DNA of 64,000 nucleotides from Enterococcus songbeiensis. GTDB taxonomy: Bacteria; Bacillota; Bacilli; Lactobacillales; Enterococcaceae. Position numbers and translations under genes: made by a program. The stretch spans positions 103,217-167,216 of the forward strand of contig NZ_BJDS01000004.1 in assembly GCF_005405265.1 (NCBI RefSeq). The letters are read 5' to 3'. Below, piece by piece: positions 46,921 through 56,005 of this stretch. How positions within the stretch are numbered: position 1 is the stretch's first letter; every line of letters begins with the position of its first letter. The notes beneath the pieces were generated by a model. The model was given only the letters and a program-made list of their open reading frames with translations. It searched no databases and was not told where the DNA came from.

Positions 46921-47625
46921 GTGTCTGATAGTTTACCAGTTTATATCCAAATCCATGATCAAATCAAAAAACAAATTGAAGAAGGGGTCTGGGGAATCGG
47001 TGATCGACTGCCCTCCGAACGGGAACTGGCCATCCAATTTAGTGTTAGTCGAATGACCTTGCGGCAAGCAATCCAAACTTTAGCTGATGAAGGAATTTTA
47101 GATCGAAAAATAGGTTCAGGAACCTATGTCGCTCGCCAAAAAGTTCAAGAAAAAATGTCTGGTACCACCAGCTTCACTGAAATTATGCTCTCCCAAGGAA
47201 AGGTACCTTCAAGCAAAGTGGTATCGTATTTTGTGACAGCGCCTAGTTCTTCAGAGCTGGAAAAACTTCATCTGACAAAAAATGAAAGTATTCTGCGAAT
47301 GGAACGAATTCGTTTTGCCGATGATATTCCGATTTGTTTTGAAGTGGCCAGTATCCCTGAAAAGCTGATCCATGATTTTAGTAAATCAGAAATCACCAAG
47401 TCCTTTTATAAAACGTTGGAAGAAAAAGGGGAAAAGATTGGTCCTGCAAATCAAACGGTCTCAGCAATGTTGGCTTCTGAGCAAATTGCAGAATATTTAC
47501 AAATCAAACGAGGAGATGCCATTTTACGAATGCGCCAGATCTCCTATTTGCAAGATGGTCAACCTTTTGAATATGTGCGGACCCAATATGTCGGCAATCG
47601 TTTTGAATTTTATTTAGAAAGATAA
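46921..47625 (+). CDS. GntR-family regulator, HutC/UTRA subfamily
   Basis: The 234-residue protein has the GntR winged helix (PVYIQIHDQIKKQIEEGVWG, LPSERELAIQFSVSRMTLRQ) and a UTRA ligand-binding domain (SGTTSFTEIMLSQGKVPSSK through FEYVRTQYVGNRFEFYLER). UTRA regulators usually sense phosphosugars or amino-sugars. The start is GTG 46921 behind AAGGAGGAG. It is a single gene flanked by terminators, so its targets are probably elsewhere as well as itself. Confidence 0.9.
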   Translation: MSDSLPVYIQIHDQIKKQIEEGVWGIGDRLPSERELAIQFSVSRMTLRQAIQTLADEGILDRKIGSGTYVARQKVQEKMSGTTSFTEIMLSQGKVPSSKVVSYFVTAPSSSELEKLHLTKNESILRMERIRFADDIPICFEVASIPEKLIHDFSKSEITKSFYKTLEEKGEKIGPANQTVSAMLASEQIAEYLQIKRGDAILRMRQISYLQDGQPFEYVRTQYVGNRFEFYLER

Positions 47626-47629
47626 GAGG

Positions 47630-47667
47630 AAAGAACTAGGAACATGTGCTTTCTAGTTCTTTTTTTA
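47630..47667. terminator. terminator after the GntR gene
   Basis: AAAGAACTAG and CTAGTTCTTT pair around a 13-base loop, followed by a T-run; the yigZ-like gene converges on it. Confidence 0.8.
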
Positions 47668-48297
47668 GATGGGCTCTTCTACATAGCTGACGGCTCCTTT
47701 GGCAAATTGACCTTTGCCGTTTAACAAATCATTTACTTGCTGGATAAAAAGGGTTTGCTGCTCTTCATCAATCATGCAGGTCATTGTAACATCAGTGGCG
47801 AAAATGGTATCCTTCACCGAAATTTTTTGGGTTTCAAGAAAGTGTTGCAGTTTTCCTACTAATGGATAAGGGATGGTTACCAAAACTTCCTGCTGCAATT
47901 TTCCCTGAACGATGCCGATTTTTTCCAGACCGTTAGAAACCGCATGAGAATATGCACGGATCAAGCCCCCAGCCCCCAATTTTGTCCCGCCAAAGTAACG
48001 GGTGACAACTGCCGCCACGTTGATCAAGTTGTTTTTTTTCAAGACCTCAAGCATGGGAATACCGGCAGTACCGCTGGGTTCACCATCATCACTGCTACGT
48101 TGGATCTCATTTTTTTCTCCTAACAAAAATGCGCTGCAATTATGGTTGGCTTTCCAATGTTCTTTTTTGATTGCTTGAATGAATTCTTTTGCTTCTTCTT
48201 CTGTTTGTACTCGTTTTAGCGAACAGATGAAACGAGATTTTTTAATTTCTGTTTCTGCTTGTCCGTCTTCTTTGATAGTAAGATAAGTAGCCAGCAT
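47665..48297 (-). CDS. yvyE: YigZ/YvyE-family (IMPACT) protein
   Basis: A 210-residue IMPACT-family protein. The signature KKSRFICSLKRVQTEEEAKE, then HNCSAFLLG, RSSDDGEPSGTAGIPML and VVTRYFGGTKLGAGGLIRAY are clear, with a C-terminal DUF1949-type domain. Eukaryotic IMPACT regulates the Gcn2 kinase; bacterial roles are unclear. The open frame extends 48 codons further upstream, but AAGGAGAA and family length support ATG 48297. Confidence 0.93.
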   Translation of the reverse strand: MLATYLTIKEDGQAETEIKKSRFICSLKRVQTEEEAKEFIQAIKKEHWKANHNCSAFLLGEKNEIQRSSDDGEPSGTAGIPMLEVLKKNNLINVAAVVTRYFGGTKLGAGGLIRAYSHAVSNGLEKIGIVQGKLQQEVLVTIPYPLVGKLQHFLETQKISVKDTIFATDVTMTCMIDEEQQTLFIQQVNDLLNGKGQFAKGAVSYVEEPI

Positions 48298-48318
48298 GGA
48301 GTTCTCCTTTTTTCTTTC

Positions 48319-48347
48319 AGTATAGTGAAAGAAAAGACAAGTTGCAA
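48319..48347 (-). promoter_or_regulatory. promoter of the YigZ-family gene
   Basis: On the minus strand TTGCAA (48347-48342), 17 bases, TATACT (48324-48319). Confidence 0.6.
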
Positions 48348-48359
48348 CTAAGCTAGCGG

Positions 48360-48388
48360 TTGCATAATTTTCAAAAAATAGTGATAAT
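48360..48388 (+). promoter_or_regulatory. promoter of the DUF7662 gene
   Basis: TTGCAT (48360-48365), 17 bases, GATAAT (48383-48388). Confidence 0.55.
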
Positions 48389-48406
48389 AAAAGAGGGGTG
48401 AAGGAA

Positions 48407-48694
48407 ATGGGCAAACGCAGAAAAAAATATGATGTGATCACACATTATTTAAAAAAGAATGGTGGTTCACAGGTCACCCTGACCTTTACACAATTTGATG
48501 AATTGCTGTTTCCTTCTACAGGTCTGCCTCGATCGGCACGGCAGCAAACCGATTGGTGGGCCAATGACCACAAGCATCCGGAGCAAGGCGCCTATGCCTG
48601 GCTGAATGCCGGATATGAGGTCGTTCATATCAACTTGGAAAAAGAGTACGTTGTGTTTAATAAATTGGTTAAATCCAGTTGGCTGCTCCATTAA
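48407..48694 (+). CDS. DUF7662-type small protein
   Basis: A 95-residue protein beginning MGKRRKKYDVITHYLKKNGG, then VTLTFTQFDELL, LPRSARQQTDWWANDHKHPE and AWLNAGYEVVHINLEKEYVVF. The TFxxxDELL, SAR..WWAND and AWLNAGYEV blocks match a DUF recalled as DUF7662; the fold and function are unknown. ATG 48407 is eight bases after GAGGGG. A GTG at 48398 is too close. Confidence 0.75.
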   Translation: MGKRRKKYDVITHYLKKNGGSQVTLTFTQFDELLFPSTGLPRSARQQTDWWANDHKHPEQGAYAWLNAGYEVVHINLEKEYVVFNKLVKSSWLLH

Positions 48695-48706
48695 TCTTCA
48701 ATAAAG

Positions 48707-48743
48707 TGGAAAGCGTTGACAAAATGAGTAGTTGTTTTATAAT
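48707..48743 (+). promoter_or_regulatory. promoter with cre-like site ahead of the orphan IIB gene
   Basis: TTGACA (48716-48721), 16 bases, TATAAT (48738-48743). TGGAAAGCGTTGACAA (48707-48722) overlaps the -35 and matches the CcpA consensus WTGNAANCGNWNNCAW at all but one informative position. Confidence 0.6.
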
Positions 48744-48803
48744 AAGATACAGGGATAACAATATTGAAAATTATTCCTTTATTTGTAGAAGGAGAGAATA
48801 ATC

Positions 48804-49127
48804 ATGGCTAAAAAAACAATTATGTTAGTTTGTTCAGCTGGTATGAGTACCAGTCTGTTAGTAACAAAAATGCAAAAAGCGGCGGAAGCAGACGGTTTGG
48901 AAGCAGATATCTTTGCGGTCGCAGCTTCTGATGCTGACAATAATCTTGAAAAGAAAGATGTAGACGTTTTACTTTTAGGCCCTCAAGTTCGTTTTATGAA
49001 GGGTGATTTCGAAAAACGTTTGGCACCAAAAGGTATTCCAATGGATGTCATCAACATGGCAGATTACGGCATGATGAATGGTGAAAAAGTATTGAAACAA
49101 GCGTTGACATTAATCGACGAAAAATAA
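48804..49127 (+). CDS. PTS lactose/cellobiose-type IIB subunit, unlinked to other PTS genes
   Basis: A 107-residue IIB protein with the phosphorylated Cys in IMLVCSAGMSTSLLVTKM near residue 10, then VDVLLLGPQVRFM and the C-terminal LTLIDEK. The family transfers phosphate from IIA to sugar on IIC. No IIA, IIC or sugar hydrolase gene lies within several kb, so it must serve a transporter encoded elsewhere or act as a regulator. GAAGGAGAG precedes the start. Confidence 0.9.
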   Translation: MAKKTIMLVCSAGMSTSLLVTKMQKAAEADGLEADIFAVAASDADNNLEKKDVDVLLLGPQVRFMKGDFEKRLAPKGIPMDVINMADYGMMNGEKVLKQALTLIDEK

Positions 49128-49136
49128 GCAGCTAGT

Positions 49137-49176
49137 AATAGAAGCCGAAGCCGAATTTCGGCTTCTATTTTTTTTG
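49137..49176 (+). terminator. terminator after the IIB gene
   Basis: AATAGAAGCCGAA and TTCGGCTTCTATT form a 13-bp stem followed by a T-run. Confidence 0.85.
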
Positions 49177-49228
49177 AAAAAAAATAAGCAGACTTTTTCG
49201 TACTTCCTTTTAAGGGAGGGAAAAAGAC

Positions 49229-50533
49229 ATGAAGTGGACGGGACGACAACAAATCATAATAAAAACAGCTTTAGCAGATACAGAAGGAACCTTTCGAGAG
49301 GCAATGATTGAAAGGAAGGGGGAAATCTGTTGTATGCGTTGCGGGTCGCAAGAAAAAAAAGACCAGTTGCAGCTGCCAAACGGTGTTTATTATTGTCCCG
49401 CCTGTATCGAATTTGGGCGTATTACTAGCGATGCCGTTCTTTTTACACCAACACTCAAAATTGAAAGGGAAGATTGTTCTATTTTTTGGGGATGGCAAGG
49501 ACAATTGACGGTGTATCAGCAACGAGTTGCCGATAAGTTGCAACAGCAATTTGAAAAGAGAGCAGGAACCATGGTGTGGGCAGTAACAGGGGCGGGGAAA
49601 ACCGAGATGCTGTTTCCGGTGATTTACAGTGCTTTAAAAACTGGCGGGCGGGTAGCAGTAGTTTCGCCACGAATCGATGTTTGTCGGGAGTTGTTTCCAC
49701 GATTTAAGGAAGCTTTTCCGCAAGAGGATATTTTGTTGAGTCATGGAGCTGCGGAAGAAGACTATCGAGATACTGCTTTTTTGGTGGCGACGACCCACCA
49801 ATTGCTTCACTTTTATCAAGTATTTGATTTATTGATTATCGATGAAATTGATGCCTTTCCCTATGAAGGGGATTCGCGCCTTTATTTTGCCAGTAAGCAG
49901 GCGGCCAAAAAAGACGGGTGCCGCATTTATTTGACTGCGACACCTTCTGAAAAATTAGTAAAAGAAGTCAGTGAAACATTTTCTGTAGAAAAACTGCCTT
50001 TGCGCTTTCATCAACGTCCATTGATTGAACCGAAACTGGTCTGGTTTCATCAATGGGAGAGATTGCCCCAGTCTCTTGGCAAGTTAAAACGATTAGCACA
50101 AATCGTGAAAAACTTGCGAAAAAAGAATCGGGTGCTCATTTTTTGCCCGAAAATTGAATGGATGAAGGCACTTGTCATACCACTGCAAAAAATCTTATCG
50201 GACTACCAAATTCAGGCAGTTTCTGCAGAAGATGAGCAGCGATTAGAGAAGGTGCAGCAAATGCGGGAAGAAGCGTATGATGTCTTGCTTTGTACCACGA
50301 TTTTAGAGCGAGGAGTGACTTTTGCGGATGTTTCCGTCATCGTAATAGGCGCCAATCATCCGGTTTTCAGCAAATCAGCGTTGGTCCAAATCGCCGGTAG
50401 AGTCGATCGTAAAGGAGAGTTTAATCAAGGGGAAGTTTTATTTTTCTATGATAAGCAAACCCGAAGCATTCGTAACGCATGCAAAGAAATTCGTGAAATG
50501 AATCTGCTTGCTAAGAAATGGCTGGAAACATGA
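49229..50533 (+). CDS. comFA: competence helicase ComFA
   Basis: A DNA helicase-like ATPase needed for transformation DNA uptake in competent relatives. The 434 residues have a four-Cys zinc motif (CCMRCG and YYCPACIE), the Walker A motif AVTGAGKTEM near residue 120, the DEID Walker B (LLIIDEIDAFP), LTATPSE, and the helicase C domain with TTILERGVTFADV. Intact frame. It overlaps comFC by four bases. Presence does not prove that the strain is naturally competent. Confidence 0.93.
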   Translation: MKWTGRQQIIIKTALADTEGTFREAMIERKGEICCMRCGSQEKKDQLQLPNGVYYCPACIEFGRITSDAVLFTPTLKIEREDCSIFWGWQGQLTVYQQRVADKLQQQFEKRAGTMVWAVTGAGKTEMLFPVIYSALKTGGRVAVVSPRIDVCRELFPRFKEAFPQEDILLSHGAAEEDYRDTAFLVATTHQLLHFYQVFDLLIIDEIDAFPYEGDSRLYFASKQAAKKDGCRIYLTATPSEKLVKEVSETFSVEKLPLRFHQRPLIEPKLVWFHQWERLPQSLGKLKRLAQIVKNLRKKNRVLIFCPKIEWMKALVIPLQKILSDYQIQAVSAEDEQRLEKVQQMREEAYDVLLCTTILERGVTFADVSVIVIGANHPVFSKSALVQIAGRVDRKGEFNQGEVLFFYDKQTRSIRNACKEIREMNLLAKKWLET

Positions 50534-51216
50534 AGTGTCTGTGGTGTCAAAAAACGATTATTCGCAATTTATTGCTGACAGAACTATTTTTTCCATGGCA
50601 GCTTAAAGGAGAATGCTGTTTAGTCTGTCAAAAAAAATTAGCGAAACTTTCAAGAGAAGGAACTTGTCCAACGTGTATGAAGCCAGTTGTTTCGCCGGGT
50701 TTTCGTTGCAATGATTGCGACTATTGGCGAAAAAAATACAGCAACTATGATTTTGCACATCGAGCCATGTATCACTATGATTCAGGTTTTCAAGACTGGC
50801 TGCATGCCTATAAATTTTTAGGAGATTATCGCCTGCGACAAGTAATCGCAAAAGAAGTTAAAAAAGAATTAGGCGACTATTCCGATTTTTTGATTTGTGG
50901 CATTCCGTTATCTTCCAAGCGGTTTGCTCAACGAGGATTTAACCAAGTGGAGGGAGTGTTGGAAGCTGCCGGGATTCCCCGTTATGCCTTTCTTCAACGA
51001 AAGATGGATACAAAACCGCAGGCACAAAAAAATCGCCAGGAACGGCTAGCAATGGAGCAGCCTTATGAGTTGGCGGTCCCGATGGAAGAAGTCAAAAATA
51101 AACAAATTTTGTTGGTAGATGACGTCTATACCACTGGTCGAACGCTTTTTCATGGTGCAGAGGTCTTGCTAAAAGCTGATGCAAAGCTCATTCGAACATT
51201 CTCTTTTGCTCGATAA
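50530..51216 (+). CDS. comFC: ComFC-family phosphoribosyltransferase-like protein
   Basis: A 228-residue protein with an N-terminal zinc-finger-like region (CLWCQK, CCLVCQKK, CPTCMKP, CNDC) and a C-terminal phosphoribosyltransferase fold with ILLVDDVYTTGRTL as the PRPP-binding motif. ComFC assists DNA uptake; its precise chemistry is unsettled. The start overlaps comFA (ATGA); an earlier in-frame ATG at 50518 lies inside comFA. No terminator is obvious before the hpf promoter. Confidence 0.92.
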   Translation: MKCLWCQKTIIRNLLLTELFFPWQLKGECCLVCQKKLAKLSREGTCPTCMKPVVSPGFRCNDCDYWRKKYSNYDFAHRAMYHYDSGFQDWLHAYKFLGDYRLRQVIAKEVKKELGDYSDFLICGIPLSSKRFAQRGFNQVEGVLEAAGIPRYAFLQRKMDTKPQAQKNRQERLAMEQPYELAVPMEEVKNKQILLVDDVYTTGRTLFHGAEVLLKADAKLIRTFSFAR

Positions 51217-51258
51217 AATAACGGGACTTAAAATTCGATGAATTTGTTAGCGTTTAAG

Positions 51259-51287
51259 TTTGCAAAAGCATTAGAGTTCGATATAAT
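51259..51287 (+). promoter_or_regulatory. promoter of hpf
   Basis: TTTGCA (51259-51264), 17 bases, TATAAT (51282-51287). Confidence 0.7.
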
Positions 51288-51296
51288 AAAGGTAAG

Positions 51297-51334
51297 AAGA
51301 AGGAAAAAAGAGTGGTCCTTTCTCCTTCTTTTAT
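51297..51334 (+). repeat. hairpin in the hpf leader
   Basis: AAGAAGGA (51297-51304) pairs with TCCTTCTT (51323-51330); extra pairs are possible inside and TTTT starts within the right arm. It sits at the predicted 5' end of the message. Confidence 0.5.
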
Positions 51335-51358
51335 TGGTAGATGAAAGGGGCAATTGTT

Positions 51359-51913
51359 ATGTTTAGATACAATGTACGCGGCGAAAATATTGAAGTTACA
51401 GATGCTATTCGCGACTATGTCGAAAAAAAAGTTGGGAAATTAGAACGTTACTTTAATGATGTACCTAATGCAACAGCACATGTGAACCTGAAAGTTTATA
51501 CAGAAAAAACGGCGAAAGTAGAAGTAACGATCCCACTTCCTTATTTGGTTTTACGGGCAGAAGAAACTTCGCCTGACCTATATGCAAGTGTTGACTTGGT
51601 CGTTGATAAGTTAGAACGCCAAATTCGCAAGTTCAAAACAAAAATCAACCGCAAGTCTCGTGAAACAGGATTACCTGATACAGCAGCAGCCACGGCAATC
51701 TTTAATGAGGAGCCTGGTGAAGAAAACGGATCAGAATTAGATATCGTACGTACAAAACGTCTTTCTCTAAAACCAATGGACAGTGAAGAAGCTGTATTGC
51801 AAATGAACATGTTGGGACATAACTTCTTCATTTTTGAAGATGCGGAAACAAATGGTACCAGCATCGTTTATCGTCGGAAAGACGGCAAATATGGTTTGAT
51901 CGAAACCGATTGA
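51359..51913 (+). CDS. hpf: long-form ribosome hibernation promoting factor
   Basis: Long HPF dimerises 70S ribosomes into inactive 100S particles in stationary phase. The 184 residues contain the N-terminal ribosome-binding domain ([20 protein letters not shown]) and a C-terminal dimerisation domain ([20 protein letters not shown], then [20 protein letters not shown]), joined by a linker. ATG 51359 follows AAAGGGG; an upstream in-frame ATG at 51341 is before that site. It has its own promoter and a terminator. Confidence 0.95.
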   Translation: MFRYNVRGENIEVTDAIRDYVEKKVGKLERYFNDVPNATAHVNLKVYTEKTAKVEVTIPLPYLVLRAEETSPDLYASVDLVVDKLERQIRKFKTKINRKSRETGLPDTAAATAIFNEEPGEENGSELDIVRTKRLSLKPMDSEEAVLQMNMLGHNFFIFEDAETNGTSIVYRRKDGKYGLIETD

Positions 51914-51927
51914 TTTCTGAAATTTTC

Positions 51928-51966
51928 AAGAAGATACTCGCTTTCAGTGGGTATCTTCTTTTTTCT
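51928..51966 (+). terminator. terminator after hpf
   Basis: AAGAAGATAC and GTATCTTCTT pair, followed by TTTTCT. Confidence 0.85.
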
Positions 51967-52117
51967 CTCAAAAATCAATCGAAAAAGTTAAATTTTTTTC
52001 ATGACAAACTTCTAATGAGATTCTAGCTATTTCTTTTGAAGAAAACTAATGATAGAATAGGATGGAGAGTTTCTTTTAGAACTGAGAAAATGGAAATTAA
52101 AGGAGATTTATTTACGT

Positions 52118-54628
52118 ATGGCCAATTTTTTAAAAACCCTGATTGAAAATGATAAAAAAGAATTAAAACGGCTGTCTGCGATAGCCGATCAAGTAGAAAC
52201 CTTTGCCGATGAAATGGCGAAATTGACAGATGAAGGATTGCGAAATAAGACAGATGAATTTCGTGGACGCTATCAAAAGGGAGAAACGTTAGACCAATTA
52301 TTACCAGAAGCCTTTGCAGTTGTTCGTGAAGCTGCCAAACGGGTGTTGGGTCTTTATCCTTACCATGTTCAGCTGATGGGTGGCGTGGTCTTGCACGATG
52401 GGAATATTCCTGAAATGCGGACAGGTGAAGGGAAAACATTGACTGCCACGATGCCGGTTTATTTAAATGCACTTTCCGGTGAAGGGGTTCACGTAGTTAC
52501 GGTCAATGAATATTTGGCTACTCGTGACTCAACGGAAATGGGTGAGTTATATAATTTTCTTGGCTTGACTGTGGGATTGAATATCAATTCTAAATCATCA
52601 GAAGAAAAGCGTGCTGCTTACGCCTGCGACATCACTTATAGTACCAATAATGAATTAGGCTTTGACTACTTGCGGGACAACATGGTAGTTTACCGCAATC
52701 AAATGGTGCAACGTCCGTTAAACTATGCGATTGTCGATGAAGTAGACTCGATTTTGATTGATGAAGCGCGGACTCCGTTGATTATTTCTGGACAAGCTGA
52801 AAAATCAACGGCATTGTATACGCGAACAGATAATTTTGTAAAACGTTTGAAAAATGAAGAAGATTATAAAATTGATATCCAATCAAAAACGATTGGTCTG
52901 ACAGAAAGTGGAATCGAAAAAGCCGAAGAAACATTTGGTTTGGATAATCTTTATGATATTGAAAATACTGCCCTGACTCATCACATGGATCAAGCCTTGC
53001 GGGCAAACTATATCATGCTGCTGGATATTGACTATGTTGTTCAAGAAGGGAAAGTTTTAATTGTAGACCAATTTACTGGACGGATCATGGATGGCCGTCG
53101 CTATTCTGACGGTCTGCATCAAGCGATTGAAGCTAAGGAAGGCGTGGAAATCGAAGATGAAAGCAAAACCATGGCAACAATCACCTTCCAAAACTATTTC
53201 CGGATGTATAAAAAACTTGCTGGGATGACCGGTACAGCAAAAACGGAAGAAGAAGAATTCCGAGAAATCTACAATATGCAGGTTTTCCAAATTCCAACCA
53301 ATAAACCAATCGTGCGGGATGATCGGGCAGACCTATTGTATCCGACATTATCAAGCAAATTCCATGCGGTGGTTCAAGATATTAAGGAACGTTACCGTAA
53401 GGGACAACCAGTGCTGGTAGGTACAGTAGCCGTTGAAACGTCAGAATTGCTATCCAACATGCTGGATAAAGAAAAAGTTCCACATGAAGTTTTGAATGCG
53501 AAAAATCACTTTAAAGAAGCCGAAATCATTTTAAATGCAGGGCAAAAAGGTGCCATCACCATCGCTACCAACATGGCTGGTCGGGGAACCGATATCAAGC
53601 TTGGCTTAGGAGTTGCAGAACTTGGCGGCTTGGCAGTTATTGGAACGGAACGTCATGAATCACGTCGTATCGATAATCAGTTGCGGGGACGTTCTGGACG
53701 TCAAGGAGATCCAGGGGTTTCACAATTTTATCTTTCTCTGGAAGATGATTTGATGAAACGCTTTGGCTCAGAACGGATCAAAGCATTCTTGGATCGGATG
53801 AAGATTGAAGAAGGCGATGCCGTGATCCAAAGTAAAATGCTGACACGTCAAGTAGAAGCTGCCCAAAAACGGGTTGAAGGAAATAACTACGATACCCGTA
53901 AAAATGTTTTGCAATACGATGATGTTATGCGGGAACAACGGGAAGTCATCTATGGACAACGTCAAGAAGTAATCATGGAAGACAAGAGTTTATCTCAGAC
54001 CTTGATGAATATGGTCAAACGGACGATTGAACGCGTTGTAGACAGCCATACTCAGTTAGAAGAAAGCCAATGGAATCTGGAAGGAATCGTTGATTTTGCC
54101 GGCAATGCGCTGGTACACGAAGACAAAGTATCCGTAGAAGATTTCAAAGGAAAAACACCGCAAGAAATCAAAGATGCTCTTTTCGCAGAAGCACAACGAA
54201 TTTTTGATGAAAAAGCGGCGCAGTTAAACAGCCCTGAACAATTATTGGAATTTGAGAAAGTTGTTATCCTACGGGTTGTTGATACAAAATGGACGGACCA
54301 TATTGATGCGATGGATCAATTGCGTCAATCAATCGGTTTGCGGGCGTATGGACAAAACAATCCATTGGTAGAATACCAAACGGAAGGGTACAACATGTTT
54401 GAAGACATGGTGGGTGCTATCGAATATGAGGCAACACGACTCTTCATGAAGGCAGAAATTCGCCAAAACGTTCAACGGGAACAAGTGGCACAAGGTGAGG
54501 CAGAACAAACCGAGCAGACAGAAGAAACACCACAAAAACCAGTACACGTTGAAAAAGTGGGGCGTAATGATCCTTGCCCATGCGGAAGCGGCAAAAAATA
54601 CAAAAATTGTCATGGCAAAGACGCCTGA
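52118..54628 (+). CDS. secA: preprotein translocase ATPase SecA
   Basis: SecA drives preproteins through SecYEG. The 836-residue protein has Walker [13 protein letters not shown] near residue 100, [11 protein letters not shown] (Walker B), the motor region [23 protein letters not shown], and the C-terminal zinc-binding SEC-C motif with [16 protein letters not shown] 52118 follows AAGGAG. A CGCCT-AGGCG hairpin overlaps its stop codon. Confidence 0.98.
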   Translation: MANFLKTLIENDKKELKRLSAIADQVETFADEMAKLTDEGLRNKTDEFRGRYQKGETLDQLLPEAFAVVREAAKRVLGLYPYHVQLMGGVVLHDGNIPEMRTGEGKTLTATMPVYLNALSGEGVHVVTVNEYLATRDSTEMGELYNFLGLTVGLNINSKSSEEKRAAYACDITYSTNNELGFDYLRDNMVVYRNQMVQRPLNYAIVDEVDSILIDEARTPLIISGQAEKSTALYTRTDNFVKRLKNEEDYKIDIQSKTIGLTESGIEKAEETFGLDNLYDIENTALTHHMDQALRANYIMLLDIDYVVQEGKVLIVDQFTGRIMDGRRYSDGLHQAIEAKEGVEIEDESKTMATITFQNYFRMYKKLAGMTGTAKTEEEEFREIYNMQVFQIPTNKPIVRDDRADLLYPTLSSKFHAVVQDIKERYRKGQPVLVGTVAVETSELLSNMLDKEKVPHEVLNAKNHFKEAEIILNAGQKGAITIATNMAGRGTDIKLGLGVAELGGLAVIGTERHESRRIDNQLRGRSGRQGDPGVSQFYLSLEDDLMKRFGSERIKAFLDRMKIEEGDAVIQSKMLTRQVEAAQKRVEGNNYDTRKNVLQYDDVMREQREVIYGQRQEVIMEDKSLSQTLMNMVKRTIERVVDSHTQLEESQWNLEGIVDFAGNALVHEDKVSVEDFKGKTPQEIKDALFAEAQRIFDEKAAQLNSPEQLLEFEKVVILRVVDTKWTDHIDAMDQLRQSIGLRAYGQNNPLVEYQTEGYNMFEDMVGAIEYEATRLFMKAEIRQNVQREQVAQGEAEQTEQTEETPQKPVHVEKVGRNDPCPCGSGKKYKNCHGKDA

Positions 54629-54643
54629 ATCTAGGCGATAAAT

Positions 54644-54661
54644 GTATCTTTTAAAAGATAC
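54644..54661. repeat. perfect 18-bp palindrome after secA
   Basis: GTATCTTTTAAAAGATAC is fully self-complementary. No T-run follows; function unknown. Confidence 0.6.
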
Positions 54662-54676
54662 GCGTGTGGAAATGGA

Positions 54677-54719
54677 AGGCTGGGACGTAGCTCGCAATTG
54701 TTGAGTTAAGTTCCAGCCT
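54677..54719. repeat. long intergenic hairpin between secA and prfB
   Basis: AGGCTGGGAC pairs with GTTCCAGCCT, with further pairing of AGCTC and GAGTT inside. It resembles the GGCTGGGAC-type hairpins scattered between genes in Lactobacillales genomes. Confidence 0.5.
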
Positions 54720-54784
54720 CTGTTGCATGAAAAAAACAGTGGAAATTTTAAAAATTTTCATCATTTTAAGGAGGAACTTATCCA

Positions 54785-55892
54785 ATGGAATTAGCGGAAA
54801 TGCGAAATCAATTAACAGAAATGAAAGAAAAAACGGTCAGCTTCAGGAGGTCTCTTTGACTTAGATCAGTTGGAAGAAGACATTGCTCAAGCGGAAGCTC
54901 AGATGGCAGAACCGGGATTTTGGGATGATGCCGAAGCTGCACAACAAGTCATTGGTGAAAACAATGTCCGTAAGGAAGCCTACGATCAATTTCATCAATT
55001 GACAGATGAAGTGGAAGAATTGACAGTCATGGAAGAAATGTTGGAGGAAGAATCTGACTCGGAAATGGAAACAGAATTGTCAGAACGCCTACAGAAATTA
55101 CAGGAAAAAATGCAAAGCTATGAATTAGCGATGCTATTGGATGAACCTTACGATCGCAACAATGCGATTTTAGAATTACACCCTGGTGCTGGCGGAACAG
55201 AATCCCAAGATTGGGGCAGCATGCTTTTGCGAATGTACACGCGATGGAGCGAACAGCATGGCTATCAAGTGGAGATGCTGGATTATCAGTCTGGGGACGA
55301 AGCTGGTATCAAAAGTGTGACTTTATTAATCAAGGGACACAATGCATTTGGGTATTTGAAATCAGAAAAAGGAGTTCACCGGTTGGTTCGAATTTCTCCT
55401 TTTGATTCAGCCAATCGTCGTCATACTTCTTTTTGTTCGGTGGATGTGATGCCGGAATTGGATGATACCATTGATATTGAAGTCAATCCGGATGAATTGA
55501 AAGTCGATGTTTTTCGGGCAAGCGGTGCTGGTGGACAGCATATCAATAAAACCTCTTCTGCTGTTCGAATCACACATATTCCAACAGGGATCGTGGTTGC
55601 CAGTCAAGCACAACGATCACAATTTCAAAACCGGGATACAGCCATGAGCATGTTGAAGGCAAAATTGTATCAATTGGAGATGGAGAAAAAAGAACAAGAA
55701 GCCGCTGCTCTTCGTGGGGATCAAATGGAGATTGGTTGGGGCTCGCAAATCCGTTCTTACGTCTTCCATCCTTATTCAATGGTCAAGGATCATCGAACCA
55801 ATTATGAAACTGGGAATGTCCAAGCGGTGATGGACGGAGATTTAGATGGATTTATTGATGCATATTTAAAAATGAAATTAAATAAAGCATAA
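54785..55892 (+). CDS. prfB: peptide chain release factor 2, with programmed +1 frameshift
   Basis: RF2 ends translation at UGA and UAA. The first 24 codons run from ATG 54785 to an in-frame TGA at 54857-54859; a +1 shift continues at GAC 54858 to the stop ending at 55892, giving about 368 residues. Downstream are the RF2 markers: the [10 protein letters not shown] region and the catalytic GGQ in [20 protein letters not shown], plus [11 protein letters not shown] at the end. Translation therefore falls when RF2 is abundant. AAGGAGG precedes ATG 54785. A conventional scan would miss the first exon-like piece. Confidence 0.95.
54845..54860 (+). promoter_or_regulatory. RF2 programmed frameshift site
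   Basis: AGGAGG (54845-54850), TCT, then CTT TGA C (54854-54860). An internal ribosome site three bases before CTTTGAC is the classical RF2 arrangement. Confidence 0.95.
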
Positions 55893-55902
55893 GAATCAGC
55901 AA

Positions 55903-55925
55903 GTTTCATTCAATTGAAATGAAAC
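55903..55925 (+). repeat. inverted repeat after prfB
   Basis: GTTTCATT and AATGAAAC flank a short AT-rich centre. No T-run; possibly a weak stem-loop between prfB and the ftsE promoter. Confidence 0.45.
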
Positions 55926-55959
55926 TGTAAAGTTGTGAAAAAATGCTGAAATATTCCCG

Positions 55960-55968
55960 TGCTATAAT
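55960..55968 (+). promoter_or_regulatory. extended -10 of the ftsE promoter
   Basis: TGCTATAAT is present about 40 bases before ATG 56006; no clear -35 at standard spacing. Confidence 0.5.
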
Positions 55969-56005
55969 ACGTCAGTATCGAATAAAAGAAGATGGAGAGA
56001 TAGCC

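Noticed and set aside
48298..48441. 48-residue N-terminal extension of the YigZ-family protein
   Set aside because: It overlaps the promoter of the gene itself (TTGCAA-17-TATACT), and AAGGAGAA points to ATG 48297.
49180..49228. Possible competence (cin-box) promoter ahead of comFA
   Set aside because: TCGTACTT near 49198 only loosely resembles TACGAATA, and in the wrong orientation, so competence sigma control is not supported.
52023..52472. 149-codon minus-strand frame over the secA start
   Set aside because: Antisense to conserved SecA, no ribosome site, odd composition.
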